Source of the DNA: Acidimicrobiaceae bacterium | GTDB taxonomy: Bacteria > Actinomycetota > Acidimicrobiia > Acidimicrobiales > RAAP-2 | Direction of reading: 5' to 3' | DNA: 33,725 bases | NCBI GenBank assembly: GCA_003133125.1 | Contig: PKZO01000024.1 | Location: 1,146-34,870 of the forward strand | In this document: piece by piece, positions 15,556 to 23,004 of the stretch | How positions within the stretch are numbered: position 1 is the stretch's first letter | Layout of the letters: each line of letters begins with the position of its first letter | Position numbers and translations under genes: made by a program | The notes under the pieces: generated by a model | Databases searched by the model: none | Told to the model about the DNA's origin: nothing | What the model saw: only the letters and a program-made list of their open reading frames with translations

Positions 15556-16155
15556 TCACAGGTCAAAACCCTGGTCGAGCGCGGCGAGGGATTCATCGAG
15601 CAAGCTGAGCAAGTCCCTTGACGGGTCTTCGGCCAGCGCGAACATCCCCGAGATGGCGATCCCCACGACCGCCCCCGCCAACGTCCGTACCTCGACGTCC
15701 TGCGGTGATCGCCCGCTGCGCTCGACGAGTTCACCCACCAGCAAGTCCATCGTGCCCGCCAGCTGGTCCAGTATTGCCGAACGCAGTTCGGGAACCGAGA
15801 GACAGAGACGCATCCGGTCCATCTGATCGTCGGCGTCTTGGGTTGATAACTGGCGAAAGGAATCACTGAACGCTCGGCGGAACGCGCTGATCGCACTGAG
15901 TTCCTTGGGTTGACGGCGGAAGGCCTCGACAATGACCGGATCGAAATCGTCGAAGAGCACGACGTCAGCTTTGGTCGGGAAGTAACGAAAGAACGTACTC
16001 TCAGAAACGTCGGCTTCTTCGATGATCTGTTGGACGGTGGTTGCGTCATAGCCCTGCTCTCGAAAGAGACGCAGTGCGAGCGTCTGGATCGCCGAGCGGG
16101 TCTTGGCCTTCTTGCGCTCACGAAGGCCCTGGGTCGCCTCGTTACTTGGTGCCAA
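15556..16155 (-). CDS. TetR-family transcriptional regulator
   Basis: This protein of about 199 residues has a TetR helix-turn-helix at about 14-62 (ATTVQQIIEEADVSESTFFRYFPTK) and a helical ligand-binding C-terminal domain. I chose the TTG start at 16155, preceded by GAGGGAAAG; it overlaps the exporter's end by 14 bases, so translation is probably coupled. The frame extends upstream to 16245, but that part reads as shadow of the exporter. It most likely represses its own operon with the exporter through the repeats at 17717-17750. Confidence 0.9.
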   Translation of the reverse strand: MAPSNEATQGLRERKKAKTRSAIQTLALRLFREQGYDATTVQQIIEEADVSESTFFRYFPTKADVVLFDDFDPVIVEAFRRQPKELSAISAFRRAFSDSFRQLSTQDADDQMDRMRLCLSVPELRSAILDQLAGTMDLLVGELVERSGRSPQDVEVRTLAGAVVGIAISGMFALAEDPSRDLLSLLDESLAALDQGFDL

Positions 16156-17695
16156 TGGTCTTTCCCTCTTCCTTGTTCCCAGTTTGGCGCAACTGCGGCG
16201 AGGAGTTCGTCTTAGGAAGAAAGAGCGCGGCCAGCAGTGCGCCAAGCAGGGCGATACCGCCCGAGACGAGCAGTGCCCGGTCCATGCCCGAAACGAAGGC
16301 CGCGCGCACTGAGACGAGCAGCGCCCTCGAGTGCAGTTCCTGGGCGACCGCGACTCCCCCGAAGACGCTCTGGCGAACGAGGCTCGCCGCGGTCGCGGAC
16401 AGACCCCTCAGGTCGAGGTGTGCGAGGTACCCGGCACTGAGGACGCTGCCGAGGATCGCGGTGCCGAGGGGAGCGCCGGTCTTGTTGACCGCCTGGAGGA
16501 CCGCGGAACCAACACCGCTGCGTTCCTCTTTCAGCTCAACGAGCGCCGCCGACGCCGAAGAGGTGACGGCAATGCCGACGCCCAGACCGAACACGGCCAT
16601 CCAACTCAACAAGAAGATCCCACTCGAGCTCGCACTCGTCGCCGAGCCAATGAACAGTCCCGCCGCCATGAGAACGAAGCCCGCGGCGGTGGCGACTTTG
16701 GCGCCCACCCATTGCACGAGTCGCGCCGTGGGCAACGCCCCCACGACCAGACCCCCGACGAGCGAGAGGAGGCGAAGGCCCGAACCAATGGGGTTGGTGC
16801 CCAGTACGCCCTGGAAGTACTGGGGCATGGTGAAGAGGGCCCCGAACATGGCGAGGACCACGAACGCCGCCAGTATGACGCCCCACGTGAACGACTTCGA
16901 TTCGAACAGCGTGAGGTCGAGCAAGGGCTCACCCGCGCTCTCGCGGGTGAGGCGCCGCTCGAGGGCGAAGAAACCGACCAGGACCACGAGACCCGTCGCG
17001 ATGAAGACAAGCGCCGACACGTTGTTCCAACCGTGCTGACCCGCTTCGATCAACCCGTACATCAACGCCACCAGTCCCGCGGCCGAGGTCAGCACGCCGA
17101 GAAGGTCGACGCGAGGGCGACGGACGAGACGCGACTCGGGAATGAGCGTCGCGCCGGCGATGAGACCAATCACGGCGACGGGCACGTTGATCAAGAACAC
17201 CCAACCCCACCAGTAGTGGGTGAGAAGCCATCCCCCGAGGATCGGTCCGAGGGGAAGCGAGAGGAAGTTCGCCGCTGACCACACGCCGACCGCCTTTGGT
17301 CGCTCCGCCTTGGAGAAAAGCACCGTGAGGGCGGCGATCGCCATCACGATGACTCCAGCCCCGGCCATCCCCATGAGCACGCGGGCCGCCATGAACTCTC
17401 CCACCGACGTCGAGTACCCCGACGCCGCCGACCCCAGGCCGAAGAAACCAAGGGAGATCAGCAGGACCTTCTTATGGCCGTAACGGTCACCGAGCAGACC
17501 CGCGGGCAACATGGAAGCCGCCAGCACGAGCAGATAGATAGAGGTGAACCACTGCAGATCAGACTCGGTTGCGTGAAGAGCCTTCGAGAGCGTTGGCAGC
17601 GCGACGCTGAGCACGGTGCCGTCCAAACCCACGGCGAGAACGGCCAGACTCACCGCACCTAGGGCCCACCACCGGCGATTTCCCGTAGTCTTCAC
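16142..17695 (-). CDS. MFS multidrug exporter, DHA2 family (14 TM)
   Basis: This 517-residue transporter is EmrB/QacA-like and probably exports drugs or toxic metabolites by proton exchange. Motif A is visible in GLLGDRYGHKK after the second helix, motif C in LSLPLGPILGGW at helix five, and the hydrophobic pattern fits 14 membrane spans. I chose the GTG at 17695 because AGAGGTGA lies five bases upstream; in-frame codons further upstream, to 17740, run into the presumed operator. Its end overlaps the TetR gene. The pair is a standard efflux-repressor operon and shows no direct link to the catabolic locus. Confidence 0.92.
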   Translation of the reverse strand: MKTTGNRRWWALGAVSLAVLAVGLDGTVLSVALPTLSKALHATESDLQWFTSIYLLVLAASMLPAGLLGDRYGHKKVLLISLGFFGLGSAASGYSTSVGEFMAARVLMGMAGAGVIVMAIAALTVLFSKAERPKAVGVWSAANFLSLPLGPILGGWLLTHYWWGWVFLINVPVAVIGLIAGATLIPESRLVRRPRVDLLGVLTSAAGLVALMYGLIEAGQHGWNNVSALVFIATGLVVLVGFFALERRLTRESAGEPLLDLTLFESKSFTWGVILAAFVVLAMFGALFTMPQYFQGVLGTNPIGSGLRLLSLVGGLVVGALPTARLVQWVGAKVATAAGFVLMAAGLFIGSATSASSSGIFLLSWMAVFGLGVGIAVTSSASAALVELKEERSGVGSAVLQAVNKTGAPLGTAILGSVLSAGYLAHLDLRGLSATAASLVRQSVFGGVAVAQELHSRALLVSVRAAFVSGMDRALLVSGGIALLGALLAALFLPKTNSSPQLRQTGNKEEGKTIGTK

Positions 17696-17716
17696 GATGG
17701 TCACCTCTTTTTGATA

Positions 17717-17750
17717 GTTACACTCAAAACATGGTAACACTCATATTACC
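17717..17750. promoter_or_regulatory. Operator-like repeats upstream of the exporter
   Basis: GTTACACTCA (17717-17726) and GTAACACTCA (17734-17743) are direct repeats 17 bp apart with one mismatch. GGTAA (17733-17737) and TTACC (17746-17750) form an inverted repeat spanning 18 bp, the size of many TetR operators. The cluster lies 22-55 bases upstream of the chosen start. No clean -35/-10 pair was identified. Confidence 0.45.
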
Positions 17751-18051
17751 TCTTAGCAATTCCAGACGTCATCCGCGGGCGCACTAAATCACTAAACCGT
17801 GGCCCAAGACCTCTCCATTCGCGCTGACCTCGACACTTACGGATTCCGGCGTTATTGGAAGAGCGAGAATCACAAGATCACCGAACTTGTGAGCGACACT
17901 GCGGCGAGCAGAACTTCGCACTGTTAATGCGTCGAAAAATCGATTGTTAAAGTTCCCGTATGTTGACCACACGAGCCGAGTGCGACCAGTTACGAGGGTC
18001 CGCGGTTCGCAACCAAAGAACGCCGCCAGCTCGGTCATCGATGGCGCTCTA
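17751..18051. other. Intergenic region between exporter and glycerate kinase
   Basis: No convincing gene. A minus-strand frame ending at 17784 and a plus-strand extension of the glycerate kinase frame back to 17944 both run through it, overlap each other and show no family features. Promoters for the two divergent units must lie here. Confidence 0.35.
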
Positions 18052-19128
18052 GTGAGTTCGCCGCCCGACACCTGGTGGCCCCTTCCGCGTTCTCGGATAC
18101 TTGTGGCGATGGACAAGTTCCGCGGTACGGCGTCGGCCAAGGAACTCTGCGATACCGTCGCCGAAGTCCTCAAACAGTTTGACTACGTTCCCGATTGCCA
18201 ACCAATGTCCGACGGTGGCGAGGGTTTTCGTGAGGCATTCTCCGGAGAAGACTTCGCTGCGTTGGTAAGAGGCCCGCTCGGCGAAACCGTCAGCGCGAGC
18301 ATCACGCTCGTGACCAACGACACGGGACGCGTCGCGGTCATCGAGAGCGCCGACGCGGTGGGCCGTCAACACCTACCTAATCCCACCGGCGAAGAGGCTC
18401 TCGCCGCCTCGAGCGCGGGCGTCGGCGAACTGATCCTCGCCGCCGCCAGACTCGGCGCCACGTCGGTATTGCTGGGCCTTGGCGGTTCGGCGACCTCCGA
18501 CGGTGGTCTTGGATGCTACGAGTTCTTGTGCGAGCACGGCGGACTTCCAGTGCCGGTCATCGCCGCCACCGACGTCACCGCTCGATTCAGCGGTGCTCGA
18601 CGCTACGCCCTCCAAAAGGGCGTGCGCGAAGGGGATCTGGCTCTCGTCGACGGACGCCTCGCGGAACTTCGCTCGAGGTACCTGCACGAACAGGGAATCG
18701 ACGTCGAGACCCTGGAGCGCACCGGCGCCGCCGGAGGCATACCGGGTGCCCTCACCGCCCTGGGCGCTTCGCTCGTCGGGGGACTCGACGCCGTCGTGCA
18801 AGTCGTCGACCTCGCCTCGCGCGTCGAGGCGACGGACATGGTCATCACCGGCGAAGGTCGTTTCGACGAGGGAAGCCTTGAGGGAAAGGTGACCGGTGGC
18901 CTCGCGGCACTGGCCGCAGGGCGCGTTCCCCTGCTGCTCGTCTGCGGGTCGGTCCAAGCCCAAGCCGAAGAGCAACTCCTCGCGCGCTACAACAACCTTC
19001 ACTTCCTCGACCTCAGCGCAATGGTCGGCCCTGAGGCGGCCACCCGCGACGTAGTCGGATCGATCGCGCGCGTACTGCGCGAAGCACTGCACGAAGCAGC
19101 AACAACTCACCAAAGGAGAAGGGCATGA
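18052..19128 (+). CDS. glxK: Glycerate kinase (type 2 family)
   Basis: This enzyme of about 358 residues phosphorylates D-glycerate with ATP, feeding glycolysis or completing glyoxylate and glycerate use. The family opening RILVAMDKFRGTASA lies about 17 residues into the chosen frame. SDGGEG, the GLGGSATSDGG glycine loop, ERTGAAGGIPGAL and ITGEGRFDEGSLEGK follow in the usual order. The start is uncertain: GTG at 18052 is the nearest candidate that keeps the whole fold, but it lacks a clear ribosome site. The stop overlaps the PPK2 start by four bases (ATGA), which indicates coupled translation. Confidence 0.9.
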   Translation: MSSPPDTWWPLPRSRILVAMDKFRGTASAKELCDTVAEVLKQFDYVPDCQPMSDGGEGFREAFSGEDFAALVRGPLGETVSASITLVTNDTGRVAVIESADAVGRQHLPNPTGEEALAASSAGVGELILAAARLGATSVLLGLGGSATSDGGLGCYEFLCEHGGLPVPVIAATDVTARFSGARRYALQKGVREGDLALVDGRLAELRSRYLHEQGIDVETLERTGAAGGIPGALTALGASLVGGLDAVVQVVDLASRVEATDMVITGEGRFDEGSLEGKVTGGLAALAAGRVPLLLVCGSVQAQAEEQLLARYNNLHFLDLSAMVGPEAATRDVVGSIARVLREALHEAATTHQRRRA

Positions 19129-20030
19129 AACTCAACAAAGCGGTACTGGAAGAGCTACGAGTCGAACCAGGAAAGCACGCGCACCTCAACAAGCGAAGCA
19201 CCGAGAGGACCACCACCGACTGGTTGAAGGACAAGGACGAGAAGCGCAAGAAGGTCGCCGAAAAGGACCTGACCGACTTCGTCAGCGAACTCGCCGAGGC
19301 CCAGGACCTGCTGTGGGCCGACGGCACGCACGCATTACTGATAGTCCTCCAGGCACTGGACGCCGCGGGCAAAGATGGCACGATCAAACACGTCATGTCG
19401 GGGATCAACCCTCAGGGATGTCGTGTGGAATCCTTCAAACAGCCCTCCGCCGAGGAGCTCAGCCACGACTTCCTCTGGCGTTGCACGAAGTCGCTGCCGG
19501 CCCTCGGCGGCATCAGCATCTTCAACCGCTCCTACTACGAGGACGTGCTCATTGTTCGGGTCCATCCCGAACTTCTCGACCGGACCCACGAACTACCCGA
19601 TGACGGCAACATGGCCAAACTCTGGAAAGACCGTTACGAGGACATCAACAACTTCGAGCACCATCTGCACCGCAACAACACGAGGATCGTCAAGGTCTTC
19701 CTGCACCTCTCTCGTGATGAGCAGAAGAAACGCTTCCTCAGCCGGCTCGACGACCCGGCCAAGCGCTGGAAGTTCTCCACCAGCGACCTCGCCGAACGCC
19801 AACACTGGGACGAGTACCAGCAGGCGTACGAAGAAGCGCTCAGCGCCACTTCGACTCCCTGGGCGCCCTGGTACGTGGTGCCGGCAGATCACAAGTACGC
19901 CTTGCGAGCCCTCGTAGGTGGCATCATCGTCGACGCCATCGATCAGATGGACCTAAAGTCGCCCAAAGTGCCGGCGGACAAGTTGAAGGCCCTCGACGAG
20001 GCCAAAGAGGAACTTCTCGCAGAAAAGTGA
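19125..20030 (+). CDS. ppk2: PPK2-family polyphosphate kinase
   Basis: This 301-residue enzyme transfers phosphate between polyphosphate and nucleotides. The Walker A-like loop DAAGKDGT is at 79-86. The lid-module residues SFKQPSAEELSHDFLWR and the Walker B region (IFNRSYYEDVLIVRVHPE) follow. The C-terminal half has the family FLHLSRDEQKKRF and WKFSTSDLAER segments. PPK2 subfamilies differ in whether they act on AMP, ADP or both, and I cannot assign one by eye. It overlaps glycerate kinase by four bases, and the ribosome site AAAGGAGAAGG lies within that gene's last codons. Confidence 0.95.
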   Translation: MKLNKAVLEELRVEPGKHAHLNKRSTERTTTDWLKDKDEKRKKVAEKDLTDFVSELAEAQDLLWADGTHALLIVLQALDAAGKDGTIKHVMSGINPQGCRVESFKQPSAEELSHDFLWRCTKSLPALGGISIFNRSYYEDVLIVRVHPELLDRTHELPDDGNMAKLWKDRYEDINNFEHHLHRNNTRIVKVFLHLSRDEQKKRFLSRLDDPAKRWKFSTSDLAERQHWDEYQQAYEEALSATSTPWAPWYVVPADHKYALRALVGGIIVDAIDQMDLKSPKVPADKLKALDEAKEELLAEK

Positions 20031-20045
20031 CTCGAGGTCAGACTT

Positions 20046-20930
20046 CTACTTGCTGTAGCCGTACTTTCGAAGAAAGGCTCGCAGCGCGATTACGAAGCGC
20101 CGTCCACTGGGCTCGATCGGGCTCAACGCGCTATTCAAATGGCCCGCTCTCGCCTGCCCGGCGAGGAACGTGCTCACCACCGCGCCGTGTCCGAGCATGT
20201 CCTCGTCGGCGGCCCAGGCCGCTATGACGCCCACGGAGTCTTGGTAGTGAGTGGCCGCCTGCGCGTCAAAAGCCCTTCGCCACTGAGCGGCGTCCTTGGC
20301 TATCAGACTGGGAAAACTCCGGGTCACGTCTCGAAAGTAGTGGTGCGAGAAACTGAAGATTTGTATCGGCACGCCCGACGCGGCGTAGTCCGTGAATGCG
20401 TACGCGAAAGCGTCATTGGCACTCACGAAGTCCACTGCGCCATCGGCGCCGATTGAATCCATCTTCACGCCCGGGTCGCCAAAGTTCCGTTCAGTCTTCA
20501 GTACGGTTCTCGACGTCGCACCAAAGGAATACACCTGCTCGATGGAGCAACAGTGCGCTCCGCCGCTGTAGAGGTCCAGTACGACCGCCGGTTGCGCGTG
20601 AGCTTTCAGTCGCACTACGTGGACGACCTTCCGGCTCGCCGAAATGGTGTCGGGCCAGCACTCTTGCCCGCACCAGACCGAGTGCACCAATTCGTCGTAA
20701 AGCACGGCTCCCGAACGAGTAATCGTCAGGCGTGGGTGCAGCGCCTCGGGGTACGTGCCCGAATACGTAAACGTCGCGGTCACGCCCGCGAGCGATGCCG
20801 ACTGGGTGGCGCCCGCGGCACTTGTGACCGGTACGAAGGAGGCAACGAGAACCAGTACCAACGTTGCGAACGTCCCGAAGTGAGACGTGGCCCGCTGGGA
20901 AGGGCGAGTCGGGGCTATCGAGAACTTCAT
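20046..20930 (-). CDS. Secreted protein of unknown function
   Basis: This 294-residue protein begins at an ATG at 20930 with a basic N-terminus, a hydrophobic run (FGTFATLVLVLVASFV) and a likely signal-peptidase site near TSAAGA. The mature part has HSVWCGQECWP and LYSGGAHCC, four closely grouped cysteines that suggest disulfides, and a C-terminal ~70-residue helical segment. I do not recognise a named family. The frame continues upstream to 21083, but the signal peptide argues for the internal start. It converges on the PPK2 gene with 15 bases between the stops. Confidence 0.75.
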   Translation of the reverse strand: MKFSIAPTRPSQRATSHFGTFATLVLVLVASFVPVTSAAGATQSASLAGVTATFTYSGTYPEALHPRLTITRSGAVLYDELVHSVWCGQECWPDTISASRKVVHVVRLKAHAQPAVVLDLYSGGAHCCSIEQVYSFGATSRTVLKTERNFGDPGVKMDSIGADGAVDFVSANDAFAYAFTDYAASGVPIQIFSFSHHYFRDVTRSFPSLIAKDAAQWRRAFDAQAATHYQDSVGVIAAWAADEDMLGHGAVVSTFLAGQARAGHLNSALSPIEPSGRRFVIALRAFLRKYGYSK

Positions 20931-21065
20931 GGCACCACCGTAGGTCGCGTGCGTCGCCGCCGCGACGAACCGTAGCCGCACGTTCGCCGTCGACCTGAAA
21001 CGAACGTCCCGCGAACCCGCAGTGCGTAGAGTCGTGAAGGGGCTTTCGCCGAGAATAGGACAGCT
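20931..21065. other. Divergent promoter region, secreted protein and MFS unit
   Basis: No gene was seen. The stretch must carry promoters for the secreted protein (minus) and the small ORF/MFS unit (plus), but I found no clear -35/-10 pair. Confidence 0.3.
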
Positions 21066-21266
21066 ATGAACACCCAGCAGCAATGCGCGCCACCCGCCAA
21101 GGCGAAATTCGACCGCTACAGCTCTCGCGGCGCGAGTTTCCCGATCGTGAAGCTTCCATTGGCATCATTTTCACAGATGTGCACAGCAGAGATGTCCACC
21201 GAGCGGTCAGGCGCAGTGCTTCAGCAAACCGTCCCGCCCGACGCTGAACCGAAGCCATTGTCATGA
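21066..21266 (+). CDS. Small ORF coupled to the MFS gene, 66 aa
   Basis: An ATG at 21066 sits six bases after an AGGA site. The frame runs 66 codons to a TGA that overlaps the MFS ATG by four bases (ATGA). The product is soluble, without membrane segment, starts MNTQQQCAPPAK and ends PPDAEPKPLS. I recognise no family. It may be a real small protein or a leader frame that delivers ribosomes to the MFS start. Confidence 0.35.
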   Translation: MNTQQQCAPPAKAKFDRYSSRGASFPIVKLPLASFSQMCTAEMSTERSGAVLQQTVPPDAEPKPLS

Positions 21267-22450
21267 ACTCTGAAGAATCGTTCGCCCCAGGGCCGCCCAC
21301 AACCCAAGTAACGCTGAAAACTTTCGCGTTCGCGAACCTCAGTTCGATGTTCGTGCTGATTGGCGCGACCGCATCGATCTATGGTCCACTGCTCATCCGT
21401 TTCTCCCAGAAATTCCACGTCACGCTGCCCGCGGCGGGCATCGTGCTCAGCATTCACTTCGTGGGTTCTTTCGTCGGGGTACTTCTCGGTTGGGCGGGCG
21501 TGCGACGCTTTCGTGGCAACGTCGTGATCGGTGCCACACTCTCGTGCCTCGCGCTCGGCGCAGTGGTCGTCGCCCTCGCGAACCACTGGGACCTCGTCCT
21601 CGTTGGCGTCTTTCTCGTCGGCGTAGGTTTCGGTGGCGTGGATTTCGCTCTCAATACGGTGCTCGCGAGGACCGCACTAAAGGGCCGCGCGCACCGACTT
21701 TCACTCGCAAATGCTGGCTATGGCGTCGGTGCGGTCATTGGGCCGCTCTTGGTATTTGCCGTGCACCCGAAAAACTTTCCGTTGCTCTTCGGCGGCGTCG
21801 CGGTGTTCGCCGTCGTGCTCTCGACGCTCAACCGAGGCATCGTCGCGCCACCGCTCAGTGCCGATGCAATGGCTCAGGAGCGCTTGGCCTACAGCCGCGA
21901 GCGTCGACCTATCCTGGTCACGTTCATCATTGCCTACGTGCTCTACACCGCCGCCGAAACGAGCACGTCTGGTTGGATTGCGTCCCAGCTGCACCGCGAA
22001 GGATTCGCGACCTCGGTCGGGAGCTTGGCGACGGGAGGTTTCTGGCTGGCCATGGCCTTCGGGCGTTCCATGGGCGGACCGCTCTACAAGCGCTTCTCAG
22101 ATAAGTCGCTCGTTCTCGCCGGACTCGCCTCGTGCATTGTCTTGAGCGTCGCTGCGTACTCGCACTCGGTCGCGCCCTACGTGTACCCGCTCATTGGACT
22201 CGTGCTCGCGTCGGTTTATCCGATGGGTCTGATCTGGTACACGGTCCTGTGTCCGCACGACAGTAACGGACTCGCACTCATCATTTTATTCCTCATGGGC
22301 GGCGGCATCATCGGGCCAGCCGTCGAAAGCTTGATGGTAGCGACCTACGGAATTCACGCGGTGCCACTGGTCATCGCGGCCTTCGCGTTTCTCGACATAT
22401 TGGCCTTCAGCTACGCGCTGCGCTACAAACCACTCGCTATCACGGTCTGA
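21263..22450 (+). CDS. MFS transporter, sugar-type (FucP-like group)
   Basis: This 395-residue protein has about 12 hydrophobic segments in two halves joined by a loop around SADAMAQERLAYSRERRP. The first half contains GWAGVRRFRGNVV, a motif A-like loop, and GVGFGGVDFALNTVLA, like the sugar-transporting MFS proteins in the FucP/YfkF group. The second half has TSGWIASQLHREGF and FGRSMGGPLYKRFSDK. No substrate can be named. The start overlaps the small ORF stop. It converges on the DUF2630 gene with 11 bases between stops. Confidence 0.85.
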   Translation: MNSEESFAPGPPTTQVTLKTFAFANLSSMFVLIGATASIYGPLLIRFSQKFHVTLPAAGIVLSIHFVGSFVGVLLGWAGVRRFRGNVVIGATLSCLALGAVVVALANHWDLVLVGVFLVGVGFGGVDFALNTVLARTALKGRAHRLSLANAGYGVGAVIGPLLVFAVHPKNFPLLFGGVAVFAVVLSTLNRGIVAPPLSADAMAQERLAYSRERRPILVTFIIAYVLYTAAETSTSGWIASQLHREGFATSVGSLATGGFWLAMAFGRSMGGPLYKRFSDKSLVLAGLASCIVLSVAAYSHSVAPYVYPLIGLVLASVYPMGLIWYTVLCPHDSNGLALIILFLMGGGIIGPAVESLMVATYGIHAVPLVIAAFAFLDILAFSYALRYKPLAITV

Positions 22451-22461
22451 GGCGCTCAGAG

Positions 22462-22704
22462 TCACTGCTCGTAGCTCTCGACAACGCCTTCGGGTCGCAG
22501 GCCTTCGTCGTCGGGATCGAGACCGGCGCTGCGACGCGCACGGCGTCGGCGCAGCAAGTCCCAACACTGGTCGAGCTCGATCTCAATCGCGCGAAGTCGC
22601 GCCAACTTCTCCTTGGAAAGTGGCTCAAGCTCGTGGGATTCCTCGAGACCCTTTTCCTCTTCAGTGAGGTCGCTCACCTTCTGCAAGATAATGCTGTCAT
22701 CCAT
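22462..22704 (-). CDS. DUF2630 family small protein
   Basis: This 80-residue acidic, helical protein has the DUF2630 layout: MDDSIILQKVSDLTEEE at the start, a Glu/Lys-rich helix, then LRAIEIELDQCWDLLRRRRARR and a C-terminal PEGVVESYEQ. The family is small, mostly actinobacterial, and of unknown function. The start at 22704 follows AAAGGAT; the frame stays open to 22854, but the homologous part starts here. Confidence 0.85.
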   Translation of the reverse strand: MDDSIILQKVSDLTEEEKGLEESHELEPLSKEKLARLRAIEIELDQCWDLLRRRRARRSAGLDPDDEGLRPEGVVESYEQ

Positions 22705-23004
22705 GGTCTGATCCTTTTCTCGACAGGCGCTGTCCTCGACTCTAGGGCCGAAACGGACGTCGCGATCCGAGTGGCCCCTTACGCATGATCGCAGGCAGCG
22801 CTCGCTAGCGAACACTACAAGCGCGGCTCGAACCTCGGACGCTATCGAACGCAAGATTATTGCCTAGGGATCCAGGCGTGGCCGGCTCACCGAGTTCGAG
22901 TCAATCCACTCGCCACTGTGACGACGAACAATTCTTCACCCTTCCGATTGTGCGTTGCCTGGGTCCATTGTGTGGAAGCGAGAAATCTTCTGACGGACCC
23001 TCGC
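22705..23004. other. Intergenic region
   Basis: About 300 bases without a convincing gene. A GTTCGAGTC segment near 22895 recalls a tRNA T-loop, but the flanking bases do not pair as a T-stem. Nothing else was recognised. Confidence 0.4.

Noticed and set aside
16331-17278. A 315-codon plus-strand frame opposite the MFS exporter
   Set aside because: Highly charged Glu/Arg/Asp composition without motifs, fully inside the clear 14-TM exporter gene.
17784-18173. A 129-codon minus-strand frame between exporter and glycerate kinase
   Set aside because: Its first part lies opposite the glycerate kinase start and the rest shows no family pattern or ribosome site; could be revisited if conserved.
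18373-19113. A 246-codon minus-strand frame opposite glycerate kinase
   Set aside because: Overlaps unmistakable glycerate kinase motifs on the other strand and has no family features.
22880-22925. tRNA-like GTTCGAGTC segment
   Set aside because: The bases flanking the supposed T-loop do not pair, and no anticodon or acceptor stem could be built.
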